Source: Paguma larvata (taxonomy: Eukaryota; Chordata; Mammalia; Carnivora; Viverridae). From it: 64,000 bases of DNA. Shown in pieces: positions 47,232-59,118 of the stretch. How positions within the stretch are numbered: the first letter of the stretch is position 1; every line of letters starts with the position of its first letter. The notes under the pieces are model-generated. The model was not told the origin of the DNA. It saw nothing but the letters and a program-made list of their open reading frames with translations, and made no database searches. Location: positions 2,294,001 through 2,358,000 of the forward strand of contig CM057844.1 in NCBI GenBank assembly GCA_030068075.1, in the 5' to 3' direction. The translations under genes were made by a program, and so were the position numbers.

Positions 47232-49446
47232 GAACCTTAGCAGAAAACCATGGGGGATGGGAAGAGAGGGAAAAAGTCACATAGAGGGAGGAAGACAAAA
47301 CATAAGAGACTCTTAAATACTAAGAAGAAATTGAGGGTTAAGGGGGATATAGGAGCGAGGAGAGAGGGTGACAGGCACTGAGGAGGGCATTTGTTGGGAC
47401 AAGCACTGGGTGTTGTATGGAAACCTATTTGACAATAAATTGATTTTAAAAAAATAATTAAAAAAGAAGGAAAAAAGAAATAAAAAATATAGAAACAAAC
47501 AGAAAAACCATTAGAACATATCAACAAAACTAAGATCTGATTCTTCAAAGGAATTAATAAAATTGATGTACAACTAGCCAGACTTGTCAAAAAGAAAAGA
47601 CAAAGGGCCTAAACAAATAAAATCACAAATGAAAGGAGAAAGATCACAACCAGCAACTCAGAAATGCAGTTATAAGAGAATAAAATGAAAAATTATATGT
47701 CAACAAACTGGGCGATCTGGTAGAAATGGATAAATTCCTAGAAACATGTAAAGTACCAAAACTGAAACAGGAAAAAATACAAAATTTGAACTGACTCTTA
47801 ACCAGTAAAGAAATTGAATCAACAATAAAAAATCTCTCAACAAACAAGAGTCCAGGGCCAGATGGCTTTTCACGGGAAACTATCAAACATTTAAAGAAGA
47901 GCTAACACCTATTCTTTTGAAGCTGTTCCAAAATATAAATGGAAGGAAAATTTCCAAACTCATTTTGTGAGGCTAGCATTACCTTGATTCAAAAACCAAA
48001 CAAAGAACTCACTGAAAAGGAGAACTACAGACTAATTTCCCTGATTAACATGGATGCAAAAATTCTCAACAAGATACAACCAGATCCAACAATACATTAA
48101 ACCAGATCTAACAATATATTAAAAGAATTATTCACCACAACCAAGTGGGATTTATTCCTGGGATGCAGGGCTGGTTCAATAATCACAAATTAACCAATGT
48201 GATACATCACATTAATAAAAGAAAGGATAAGAATCATATGATTCTCTCAATATATGTAGAAAACGTGTTTGACAAAATACAGCATCCTTTATTGATAAAA
48301 ACTCTCAAGAAAGTAGGGATAGAAAAATCATACCTCAAGATCATAACAGCCATATTTGAAAGACCCGCTGCTAATATAATCCTCAGGGGGGAAAAACTGA
48401 GAGCTTTCCCCCTAACGTCAGGAACATGACAAGGATGTCCACTCTCACCACTGTTATTCGACATAATGTTGGAAGTCCTAGACTCAGCAATCAGACAACA
48501 CAAAGAAATATAAAGCCATCCAAATCAGCAAGGAGGAAGTCAAACTTTCACTATTTGTAGACTCTATGTGGAAAATCCAAGACTCTACCAAAAAACTGCT
48601 AGAACTGATATATAAGCTCAGCAAAGTCACAGGATATAAAATCAATATACAGAAATCAGTTGCATTTCTATACACCAATGATGAAGCAGCAGAAAGAGAA
48701 ATCAAGGAACCTATTCCATTTACAATTGCTCCGAGAACCGTAAATACTTAAAAATAAACCTAACAAAAGAGGCAAAAATATATACACTGAAAACTATAGA
48801 AAGCTTATGAAAGAAATTGAAGAAGACACACACACAAAAGGAAAAGCATTCCATGCTCATGAATTGGAGGAACAAATATTGTTAAAATGTCTCTACTACT
48901 CAAAGCAATCTACATATTCAATGCACCGCTACAAAAATAACACCAGCATTCATCACAGTGCTAGAATAAACAGTTCAACAACTTGTATGAAATAAGAAAT
49001 GATCCCAAATAGCCTAAGCAATCCTTAAAAAGAAAACCAAAGCTGGAGGCATCACAATTATGAACTTTAATCAGTATTACAATGCTCTAATTATCAAGAC
49101 AGCATGGTATTGGCACAAAAACAGACACACAGATCAATGGAATAGAGTAGAGAACTCAGAAATGGACCCACAAACATATAACCAACTAATCTCTGACAAA
49201 TCAGGAAAGAATATCCAGTGGAAAAAAAGACAGTCTCTTCAGCAAATGGCATTTATAAAACTGAACAGCAACAGGCAGAAGAATGAAACTAGACCGCTTT
49301 CTTATACCAGACACAAAAATAAACTCAAAATGGATGAAGGACCTAAATGTCAGACAGGAAGCCATCAAAATCCTAGAGGAGAAAACAGGCAGCAAGTCTT
49401 TCTTTGACCTCTGCCACAGTGCCTTCTTACTTGGCATGTCCCACCA

Positions 49447-52400
49447 TGAGGTGGTATCTCAGTGTGGTTTTGATTTGTATTTCCCTGATTATGAGTAATG
49501 TTGAGCATCTTTTCATGTGTCGGTTGGCCATCTGGATGTCTTCTTTGGAAAAGTGTTAGTTCATGTCTTCTGCCCATTTTTTCACTGGATTATTTGTTTT
49601 TTGGGGTGTAGAGTTTGGAGTTTCTTATAGATTTTGGATACTAGCCCTTTATCTGATATGTCATTTGCAACTATCTTTTCCCATTCCATAAGTTGCCTAT
49701 TAGTTTTGTTGGTTGTTTCCTTTGCCGTGCAGAAACTTTTTATCTTGATGAGGTCCCAATAGTTCATTTTTGCTTTTGATTCCCTTGCCTTTGGAGATGT
49801 GTCAAGTAAGAAATTACCGCAGTTGGGGTCAAAGAGGTTGTTGCCTGCTTTCTCCTCTAGGGTTTTGATAGTTTCTTGTCTCACACTCAGGTCCTTCATC
49901 TATTCTGAGTTTTTTTGTGTATGGTGTAAGAAAATGGTCTAGTTTCATTCTTCTGCATGCTGCTGTCTCGTTCTTCCAGCACCATTTACTAAACAGGCTG
50001 TATTTTATCCATTAGATACTCTTTACTGCTTTGTGAAAGATTAGTCAGCCATACAGTTGTGGGTCCAATTCTGGGTTCTCTATTCTATTCCATTGGTCTA
50101 TGTGTCTGTTTTTGTGCCAATACCATACTCTCTTGATGATTACAGCTTTGTGGTAGAAGCTAAAGTCTGGGATTGTGATGCCGCCCATTCTGGTTTTCTC
50201 CTTCAATATTACTTTGGCTATTTGGGTCTTTTGTGGTTCCATACAAATTTTAGGACAGTTTGCTCTAGCTTTGCAAAGAATTCTGGTGCAATTTTGATTG
50301 GCATTGCATTGAATGTGTAGATTGCTTTGGGTAGTATTGACATTTTAACTATTTATTTTTCCAATCCATAAGCATGGGATGTTTTTCCACTTCCTTGTGT
50401 CTTCTTAAATTTCCTTCATTAATTTTTTATAGTTTTCAGCGTGTAGATCTTTTACATCTTTGGTTAGGTTTATTTCTAGGTATTTTATGGTTTTTGGTGC
50501 AATTGTGAATGGGATCAGTTTCTTTATTTCTCTTTCCATTGCTTCATTATTGGTGTACAAAAATGCAACCGATTTCTGTACATTGATTTTGTATTCTGCG
50601 ACTTTGCTAAATTCATGGATCACTTCTAGAAGACTTTTGGTGAAGTCTGTTGGGTTTTCCATGTAGAGTAACACGTTGTCTGTGAAAAGTGAAAGTTTGG
50701 CTTCTTCTTTGCCAATTCTAATGCCTTTTATTTCATTTTGTTGCCTGATTGCTGAGTCTAGGACTTCCAACGCTACATTAAACAACAGTGGTGAGAGTGG
50801 ACATCCCTGTCGTGTTCCTGATCTCAGGGGGAAGGCTCTCAGTTTTTCCCCGTTAAGGATGATATTAATCTTCAGCTCAGGTCATGATCTTACAGTCTGT
50901 GAGTTCGAGCCCCGCATTGGATTCTGTGGGCTTTCCATAATTGGCTTTTATGATGTTTAAGTATGTTCCTTCTATCCCAACTTTCTCGAGGGTTATTATT
51001 AAGAAAGGGTGCTGTATTTTGTCGAATGCTTTTTTGCATCTATTCATAGGGTCATATGGTTCTTTTCTTTTCTTTTGTTAAGGTGATGTATCACATTGAT
51101 TGATTTGAGAATATTGAACCAGACCTGCAACCCAGGGATGAATCCTACTTGATCGTGGTGAATACTTCTTTTTATATGGTGTTGAATTCAATTTGCTAGT
51201 ATCTTGTTGAGAATTTTTGCATCCATATTCATCAAAGATATTGGCGTGTAGTTCTTTTTTTGCCGAGTGTCTGTCTGGTTTGGGAATTAAAGTGATGCTG
51301 GCTTCATAGAATGAGTCTGGGAGTTTTCCTTCTGTCTCCACATTTTGGAACAGCCTGAGAAGGATAGGTATTAAATCTGTTTTAAATGCCTGGTAGAATT
51401 CCCCAGGGAAGCCATCTGGTCCAAGACTCTTATTTGTTGGGAGATTTTTGATAGCTGATTCAATGTCTTCACTAATTATGAGTCTGTTCAAATTTTCTAT
51501 TACTTCCCATTTGAGTTTTGGTATAGTGTGGGTGTTTAGGAATTTGTCCATTTCTTTCAGGTTGTCCAGTTTGTTGGCTTATAATTTTTCATCGTATTCC
51601 CTGATAATTCCTTGTATTTCTGAGGGATTGGTTGTAATCAATCCATTTTCATTTGTGATTTTATCTATTTGGGTTCTCTTTTCTTTTTGAGAAGCCTGGC
51701 TAGAGGTTTATCAATTTGGTTTATTAAAAAAAAAAAAAAAACAACTCTTGGTTTCATTGATCTGTTCTACTGGTTATTTTGGATTCTATATTATTTATTT
51801 CTGCCCTGATCTTTATTATTTCTCTTCTTCTGCTGGGTTTGGAGTTTCTTTGCTCTTCTCCTTCTAGTTCCTTTAGGTGTGTTGTTAGAGTTTGTATTTG
51901 TGATTTTTCTCGTTTCTTGAGGTGGCCTGCACTGCAATGTGTTTTCCTCTTAGGACTGCCTTTGCTGTATCCCAAAGGCTTTGGATTGTTGTATTTTCAT
52001 TTTCATTTGTTTCCATATATCTTTATATTCTCGAATTGCCTGGTTGATCCATTCATTCTTTAGCAGGATATTCTTTAACCTCCATGCTTTTGGAGATTTT
52101 CCAGAATTTTTCCTGTGGTTGATTTCAAGTTTGTTAGCATTGTGATCAAAAAATGTGTACAGTATGATCTCAATTCTTTTATATTTATCGATGGCTGCTT
52201 TGTGACCCAGTATGTGATCTGTCTTGGAAAATGTAACATGTGCCCTCGAGAAGAAAGTGAATTCCACTGCTTTGGTATGTAGAGTTCTAAATATATCTAA
52301 CAAGTCCATCTGGTCCAATGAGTCATTTAGAGCCATTGTGTCTTTACTGACTCTCTGTCTAGTTGATCTATCTATTGCTGTAAGTGGAGTATTAAAGTCC

Positions 52401-55400
52401 CCTGCAACTAGCACATTCTTATCAATAAGATTGCTTAGGTTTGTGATTAATTGTTTTATTTATTTGGGTGCTCCTGAATTCGGTGCATAAACTTTTATAA
52501 TTGTTAGCTCTTCCTGATGGATAGACCCTATAATTATTTTATAATGCCCTTCTTCATCTCTTGTTACAGCCTTTACTTTAAAGTCTAGTTTGCCTGATAA
52601 AAGTGTGGCTACTCCAGGTTTCTTTTGACTTCCAGTAGCATGAGAGAGAGTTCTTCATCCCCTCACTCTCAATCTGAAGGTATTCTCAAGTCTAAATGTT
52701 TCTCTTGTAGACAACAAATAGATGGGTCTTGTTTTTTGTCCATTCTGATAACCTATGTCTTTTATTGGAGCATTTAGTCCATTTACATTCAATGTTATTA
52801 TTGAAAAACGTGGCTTTAGGGTCACTGTGTTATCTGTAGGTTTCATGCTTGTAGTGATGTCTCTGGTACTTTATGTTCCTTGCAACTTTTCCCTCATAGA
52901 GTCCCCCTTAGGATCTCTTGTAGGGCTGGTTTAGGGATGATGAATTCCTTCAGTTTTTGTTTGTTGGGGAAAACCTTTATCTCCCCTTATATTCTGAATG
53001 ACAGGCTTACTGGATAAAGGATTCTTGGCTGCATATTTTTTCCTGTTCGTCACATTGAAGATTTCATGCCATTCATTTCTGGTCTGCCAAGTTTCAGTAG
53101 ATAGCTCTGCTACTACCTTTATGTGTCTACTTTTTTTATGTTAAGGCCCATTTATCCCTAGTTGCTTTCAGAATTCTCTCTTTTTCCTTGTATTTTGCCA
53201 GTTTCACTGTGATATGTCATGCAGAAGATTGATTCAGATTACATCTGAGGGGAGTTCTCTATGCCTCTTAGATTTCACTGTCTGTTTCCTTCCCCAGGTT
53301 AAGGAAGTTCTCTGCTAAGATTTGTTCAACTACCCCTTCAGCCCCTTTCTTTCTCTTCTTCTTCTTCTGGAATTCCTACAATACAGATATTGTTCCCTTT
53401 GATTGTATCACTCATTTCTCCAGTTCTCCTTAAGTGCTCCTGGGTCAATTTATCTCTCTTTTTCTTGGTTTCCTCTTTTTCCATAATTTTATCTTCTAAT
53501 TGACCTATTCTCCCCTCTACCTCTTCAATCCATGCTGTGGCCACCTCCATTTTATTTGGCACCTCATTTATAGCATTTTTAATTCATCATGATTATTTTT
53601 AAGATCCTTGATCTCTGCGGTGATGGAGTGTCTGCTATCTTCTATGGTTTTTTTCAAGCCCAGTGATTAATTTTATGACCATTATTCTAAATTCTTGTGG
53701 CTTATGTTGCTTATATCTGTTTTGATCAATTCTTTAGCTGTCACTTCTTCCTGGAATTTATTTTGAGAAGAATTCTTCCGTTTCTTTAATTTGGCTTGTT
53801 TTCTGTCCCTTGTAAGTTTTAAAAGCTTGTTATCTCCTCTGGACCTGCGAGTACTGTGATATTAATGGGGGCTCATACATTTTCCAGGACCTGGCCATTC
53901 AGTAGGTGTTTTTTGGAGAGTTTTACTTGCTCTATATTGTTGTTTGGTTATTTTATTTCCCTACTCGTAGTGACGTTTTGGACCCTCCACCAGGTGTGCT
54001 CTGGTTTGTTCCTTTAAGTAGCCCTGTAAAGGAAAACAGACAGACAAACAAGCAGGAAATAAAAACACACAAATACACAAAACAAACAAAACAAATAAGT
54101 AAACAGACAAAAAAAACAAAACAAAAAACAAAAACAAAAGCTAAAGACAATCTAAAAACTTAAAACCAGAAACACCAGCTACAAGTAAAGAACAGGGTAG
54201 AGGTGGTGCTGATGGAAGAGCATATACAAAGAGAGAAATGATAGAGGTAGGGAGAAAGAGAAAATGAACATTGACTGGGCAAACAGACTAAAAGGCTTAA
54301 TCCAGAGAGAGAGAAAGGAGAATAAGGAAGGAGGCGAGGAAAAAGAAATGAAGATAATGTTATCCAGAGAAATTATATGGCCTGATTATTCCAGAGAGAG
54401 AGAAAGGAAAGAAGGAGGTGTAGAACACACATCAAGACAATGGATTAAATATTCTGTTTAAGCAAACCAATGACTTGAGTAACCAGCCTAGAGGAGGGAA
54501 GAGATAAGAAGGAGAAAAGGGAGAATATATCTAAATAACAAGAATTGACCTAGAGTTAATCCAGGTAATGCCACAGTGCTGGTTCCACAGGATCTATCCA
54601 GCTATAGTAGATAAGTGGCTATCTAGCACAGAGGGGCATGGTTTGGTGTAAGCAAGTCCCACCTCCACCATTGGCCCAGTAGACTGATCACTGAGGCCCC
54701 ACCTTGGTGGTTGCAGGGAGAAAAATGCCACCCCCCAGTCCCTTCTTCACCGGCCAGGTGTCCCAAATCACTCCTTTGGATCTGTCCTCACTATGCCACA
54801 GGAACAGAGGAGGCGGGCTGTCTCGGTCTGTCATCTCCTATGTCCCATGCTTGGGTGGGTTTTAAACTCCCACTCCATGCATGTTAATGTTGTTGCCCCA
54901 TATGTGCTCCTGTAGCTGTGCTGCAGCACTTTAGGGCTGGAGACCAGTCTCTCCTGCTGCCGATTGCACCTCTGATGTACCACGAACCTGGAGGTGACTC
55001 CCCACTTCCCCAGATGTGCAAATAGGGTACCTGGCCCCAGTCTGAAGAAAGCCCTGCAGTTGGAGATGTGATCCCTCTCTGAAAGCCGTGTAGTTTGGGA
55101 TGGGATGATGGGATCACTCTCTGTCCTGGTCCGAGGTTTTTTTCTTGTCCAAATATAGTCCTACACTTCCCCAGCTGCTCTTTCTCTTCCTTTCGTCTCT
55201 CCACAGACGGGAATCCCTCTCCTCCATGCCTCTGCGGCCCATTTTATCTCCCCCAGTTTGCAATCACGTGCCTATGGGGACATCTGGTTTTCCCATTTTC
55301 TTCCTGTTAGACTCCGTCTCCTTTCCTCCCAGACTCTTGGGGTTGAGAGTCCTTTGACTTCAGCCCTTCTTTGTTTGAGAGACTCGGGATGTACAGATCC

Positions 55401-55432
55401 CCCTACTTCTCCACCATGTGCTGTGTCTCCGC
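49447..55432 (-). mobile_element. LINE-1, minus strand, 3' end missing, decayed
   Basis: On the minus strand: 5' UTR about 53800-55432 (start ACATGGTGGAGAAGTAGGGG), ORF1 remnant about 52880-53800, ORF2 remnant 49447-52870. Open ORF2 pieces remain at 51950-52414 (endonuclease, VAGDFNTPLTAIDRS), 51078-51551 and 50405-50785. The element stops at 49447, in the C-terminal part of ORF2, with no 3' UTR or A tail. It is most similar to the L1 at 1-4093. A small SINE-like insert lies at about 50873-50930. Confidence 0.88.
50873..50930 (+). mobile_element. Internal CAN-SINE fragment inside L1 ORF2
   Basis: CTTCAGCTCAGGTCATGATC, then CAGTCTGTGAGTTCGAGCCC and CGCATTGGATTCTG, are the middle of a CAN-SINE, without head or tail. 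L1 sequence before (GATGATATTAA) and after (GGGCTTTCCATAATTGGC) is in register with the intact L1. Confidence 0.8.
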
Positions 55433-55433
55433 A

Positions 55434-55617
55434 ATGTTTATTTAATTGTTTTTAGAGAGAGAAGGGAAGGGGAAGAGAGAGAGGGGGACAGAGAATCTGG
55501 GGCAAGCTCTGTACTGACGGCAGCAAGCCTGAAATGTGGCTTGAACTCATGAACTGTGAGATCATGACCTGAGCCAAAGTCAGTCGCTTAACTGACTGAG
55601 CCACCCCAGCGCCCTGG
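55434..55617 (-). mobile_element. CAN-SINE adjacent to an L1 5' end
   Basis: A T-rich run, GAGAGAGGGGGACAGAGAAT, ending CTGAGCCACCCCAGCGCCCT. It directly abuts the 5' end of the minus-strand L1. Confidence 0.88.
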
Positions 55618-56721
55618 AGTTTTAGAAACAAACCAGATAGACTTCCTCATCATTCCTGTCAATTTGAGGTGACAGTTGGTGGTCAGATAACATCTTCCAG
55701 CAACGCACGTCCAAACCTGCAGCAGGAAGCACATCAGGCAACTCTGTGTAAACCTAAGACTAAGTCTCCTGTTCAGGGTTAAGCAGGAAGATGTCTGACA
55801 AAAGGAAATTACTGTCCCTTCTGCTTCTAATCTCAGCCTCCAAACTAACTGTCAATAGGATGTGGAAAGCCCGCTGCCAGGAATAACAGGTTTTTTAATA
55901 AGATAAATGTGCGAGAAAAGTATACCCATAGATGCATTGTCTCATGGCAATAAACCCATTGGTCCATGTTATCCATAAATGATCCATGGCAGCAGGTGGA
56001 CCAGAAACAATGAATGAAGACTGGGTAGGCCTTGGTGGCTGCCTTTGGGACTCCACAAGACAGAATTTGGGACCTCCACAAGGGCAATGTAGGGGGAGTG
56101 AAGACAATGATCTGGTCCTGGGTTTGAGGAGTTTCACTTCACAATGGGACTTTCAAAGATATTCGCAGCAACCAAGTAGAAATATAGGATGAGACCTCAA
56201 TAGAAGGACCTGAAATGAAGACAGATATATAGGGTTACCTTTATGGAAGCACTGAATGTGGCTAAATTCATGGTAGCTTTGAGTGTGGAAAAGCTACTCA
56301 GAGCCCATGCTAGTGGATGTAATTTGAGGATCTATAACGCCCCTAAATATATATGCAACATTTTATTTAGATGTTACTGAATGCTCAACTGGAATTTTTG
56401 ATTGAGACATATTTCAAAGCTAGGTGCCAGAGAAGAATGTGAAATTTCTCACAGTAGGCAAAGACACATAGATAGGTCACTGATGTTGAGGAAATAAAAC
56501 AGTCAGGAGCTGGAGAGCAGAGGGGAAGTTTTAAGCAAGGTGGGCTCCTGTCTGAACCTCACCAAAGTTATGAGCTGAGATTGACTCAATGCTTTCTGGC
56601 TGGGCATCCAAGAAGGGGCTGGCCTGGAATTTTCTGAGTAGAGAGAGCTGAAGTGGGTGGGTCCACACACCTCAGCCAAGAGAAACCAAGAGATTCCCAT
56701 AGGGCAAATATCGTGCTGCTG
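55618..56721. other. No gene recognised
   Basis: Unique-looking sequence. An 80-codon minus frame at 55845-56087 is not recognised and overlaps another of equal length, so I do not call it. Confidence 0.4.
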
Positions 56722-57205
56722 TGACAGACAGAATAATGCACCCCCAAAATGTCCTTTCTCCAACCCCTGGAATCTGTAAATAGGCTACCCCCCCAAAGCA
56801 AAGAGATTTGGAGGTATGATTAAGTTAAAGATCTTGAGGTGTAGAGATCATCCTCAATTATCTGGGTGGGTTGAACATAATCACAAGGTTGCTCGTGAGA
56901 GGGCGGTGGAGAGTCAGAGAAGGATAGGGAGCAGAGGAATCAGAGGACAGGTGAGAGACTTGAAAATGCTGCACTGCTGGCTTTGAATATGGAAGAAGGG
57001 GCCACAGGCTAAAGCACACAGGTGGCCTCTAGAAGCTGGAAAAAGAGGAAAATAAGTTCTTCTCCAGGCCCTCCAGAAGGAATGCAACCCAGCCAACACT
57101 TTTAAGACTTGTAATCTCCAGAACTGTGAGATAATAAATGTGTGTCATTTTAAGCCAGTGTTGGTGGTAACTCATTGCAGCAGCCCTAGGAAACTAACAC
57201 AGCTG
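56722..57205 (+). repeat. Ancient interspersed repeat, near full length, family not named
   Basis: Starts GACAGACAGAATAATGCACC, contains GGAGGTATGATTAAGTTAAA, TCTGGGTGGGTTGAACATAA and CCAGAACTGTGAGATAATAA, and ends AGCCCTAGGAAACTAACAC. The start and end types recur at 6555 and 8660. Frames inside it are not genes. Confidence 0.65.
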
Positions 57206-57769
57206 CCAAGAGAGCTGTGGAGGAGAGGTTACTAGACCTGCAGGATGGGGTAGGCCAGGAAGGGACCCACAGAACAGTATGCTGCACAATTCCACCAAGT
57301 TCAGGAGCATAGCAGCTGGAGCCAAGTAGGGACTTCCCAGTCCCCCCAGCCCTTTTTCTTCTCCTGGTCCCCACACCAGAAAAGTCCTGAGACTTGTGGA
57401 TGATGCGAGTGGGAAGATGGAGCAGGCAGAGAAAAGGAAAAAGGAGCTATCTCTCTTTCCCATAGGCAGACCTCCAAGAGGGAGAAGTACACCTTCACAA
57501 TACATTCCAAGCTCTGATCATCTGAAGAGACTGGTCTGATCACTGGATTGAGGCTGAGAGTGCCTTGAAAGATTGCAAGGGACAAATAGCATGGCCAAGT
57601 CTGTTCAATTGGTCGGTGGAAAGTGAACTTAAAGCTGTGTCATGACTTCACCCACACAAGGAGTCTCTTCCCCATATGGGCACGTCCTCTGTTTTCTGGG
57701 GAGCACTGGCTTTTCCAAGGTGGCCCACACACCTATAAAGTTTAAGAATTATTAGCGCAATCTGCCACA
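57206..57769. other. No gene recognised
   Basis: Purine-rich sequence upstream of the NUTF2 copy. Minus-strand frames of 94-103 codons overlap each other and lack recognisable motifs. Confidence 0.4.
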
Positions 57770-58480
57770 ACTGCTGCCACCATCATACCAGCCCCTTGAA
57801 TCTCAACGAGGTCAGGTGATCCTTCAGAATGGTAGACAAGCCAACTTGGGAACAGATTGGATCCCCTTCATTCAATGTTACTATCAGTTATTTGGTAATG
57901 ACAAGAGTCCAGCTAGGCACAATTTATGTTGATGCCTCATGCCTTATGTGGGAAGGACAGCAGTTCCAGGGGAAAGCTGCCATTGTGGAGAAGTTGTCTA
58001 GCCTTCTGTTCCAGAAAATCCAGCACAGTATCACAGCACAGGACCATCATCCCACAACAGATAGCTATATCATCAGCATGGTTGTGGGCCATGATGTGGC
58101 GTTTTACCCTATCATGGGGTATCACCAGGTACTCCTATTAAAGAGTATCAGTGATACTTGGGTTTGCACCAATGACGTGTTCAGGCTTGCCCTGCACAAC
58201 TTCGGCTAACCTGCTCCCAGCCAGGCACTCATGCTGTTTTATCCTCCCTCCTCATCCTAACACTTTTTACATTTCTCAGATGTTCCAAATGTCATATGCA
58301 AAGGAGCAGGGCCACAGTGAGAGTGGGCGCGGTGCACTGCTGCTGTGGAAGTTTTGTGCATGACGTTTGGACACCAGACTAGCTGCATCTGAGACAAGAA
58401 ATTTGTGTTGTACCAGCACATGCCTTGGAAATGATGAGGGAGTGTGGGGCAAGCTGAGGGCAAAATACAGGGTAACGGCA
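57770..58480 (+). pseudogene. NUTF2: Processed NUTF2 (nuclear transport factor 2) copy
   Basis: The frame 57829-58209 gives 126 residues (NTF2 is 127) with long NTF2 matches: [48 protein letters not shown] and [14 protein letters not shown] at the end. It is intronless and continues into sequence resembling the NUTF2 5' and 3' UTRs, as expected for an L1-mediated retrocopy. NTF2 imports Ran-GDP into the nucleus. Around residues 13-25 and 85-95 the protein departs from NTF2. In the first of these, a frame shift near 57865 is undone near 57905, so the overall frame stays open by chance or selection. No promoter is evident. Called a pseudogene, but see findings. Confidence 0.9.
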
Positions 58481-58589
58481 CCACCCCACCACCACCAGAT
58501 GGAATATGTGTGATATTCCTCAGACACTACAGAAAGGCATTTAAATGTTTGCCATGTAATGTGGAAAACTAAGGTAAATGAAAAATTAA

Positions 58590-59118
58590 ATTCCCTTACT
58601 GCCTATAGACCATTAACATGTCCTTGAAACTGGCAGAGTGATCTCCCTCTAGGAGCTCAGCCGCCTTGATGATGACACTTTGCTAGCGGCAAAAGAGAAC
58701 CTTAGCTTAACATTATCCCAACCTTGAGCATCCTATAAGTCTACTTTCTTTATCTCAACTCCTCCAAGATATATACTGGCAATCATACTACAAGTTTATG
58801 GCCCCCTGATATATATCTGAAAGGTCTCATTACTGAGGTTTTACTAAACAGTAATAAATGGTGTTTCCCTGGCAATAGCTAGCCCCTCAAAGTCCTAGAC
58901 ACCTTGCTTCCAAAATACCTTAGAGACTTACTCTATCCCTGACCCCTTCTCAACCTGAGGATATATACTGAGTTACCCATCAAGACCCCAGTCCAGCTCT
59001 TTCTACACATGGGGCCTGTCCTCGTGCTTTAATAAAATCACGTTTTTGCACCAAAGATGTCTTTAAGAATTCTTTCTTGGCTGTTGGCTCCAAACTACCC
59101 TACCATCACCCCAAAACA
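58590..59118 (+). mobile_element. Probable solo LTR of an endogenous retrovirus
   Basis: A TATA-like ATATATA (58961-58967), an AATAAA 70 nt further on (59031-59036), then a U5-like TTTTTGCACCAAAGATGTCT and TTCTTTCTTGGCTGTTGGCTC are the layout of an ERV LTR in plus orientation, of a type common in carnivore genomes. No gag, pol or env sequence and no primer-binding site follow, so it is a solo LTR. Ends are approximate and I could not fix a target-site duplication. Confidence 0.7.
59031..59036 (+). terminator. LTR polyadenylation signal AATAAA
   Basis: AATAAA after CTCGTGCTTT, placed as the R-region signal of the LTR. It could also terminate transcripts arriving from the left. Confidence 0.6.

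Larger units (their letters stand above)
42385..47476 (+). mobile_element. LINE-1 inserted in the old L1, with ORF damage and internal deletion
   Basis: The 5' end (GAGAGAAGGAGCCAACGTGG) is at about 42385, 5' UTR to 43756, ORF1 43757-44874, ORF2 from 44942, 3' end with A tail at about 47460-47476. Imperfect flanks ATTAAATAATAT and AAATAAAAAATAT may be the duplication. ORF1 stops after eight codons (MTKWKNSP) and carries a SINE. ORF2 has stops (first at 45239) and lacks roughly 500 codons at about 46012, where sequence jumps from the region after the endonuclease to the C-terminal third. Confidence 0.88.
39650..49446 (+). mobile_element. Old LINE-1, plus strand, host of nested insertions, 3' end missing
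   Basis: A T-rich 5' UTR (about 39650-40030) is followed by ORF1 remnants (about 40033-40890, ending with [18 protein letters not shown]) and ORF2 remnants: 40970-41752, 42107-42384 and 47477-49446. ORF2 is cut first by a young L1 tail, then by a second large L1, and resumes in register each time. It ends abruptly at about 49446, in mid-ORF2 (after LLGMS), where it meets a minus-strand L1. Stops and frameshifts are numerous. Confidence 0.85.
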
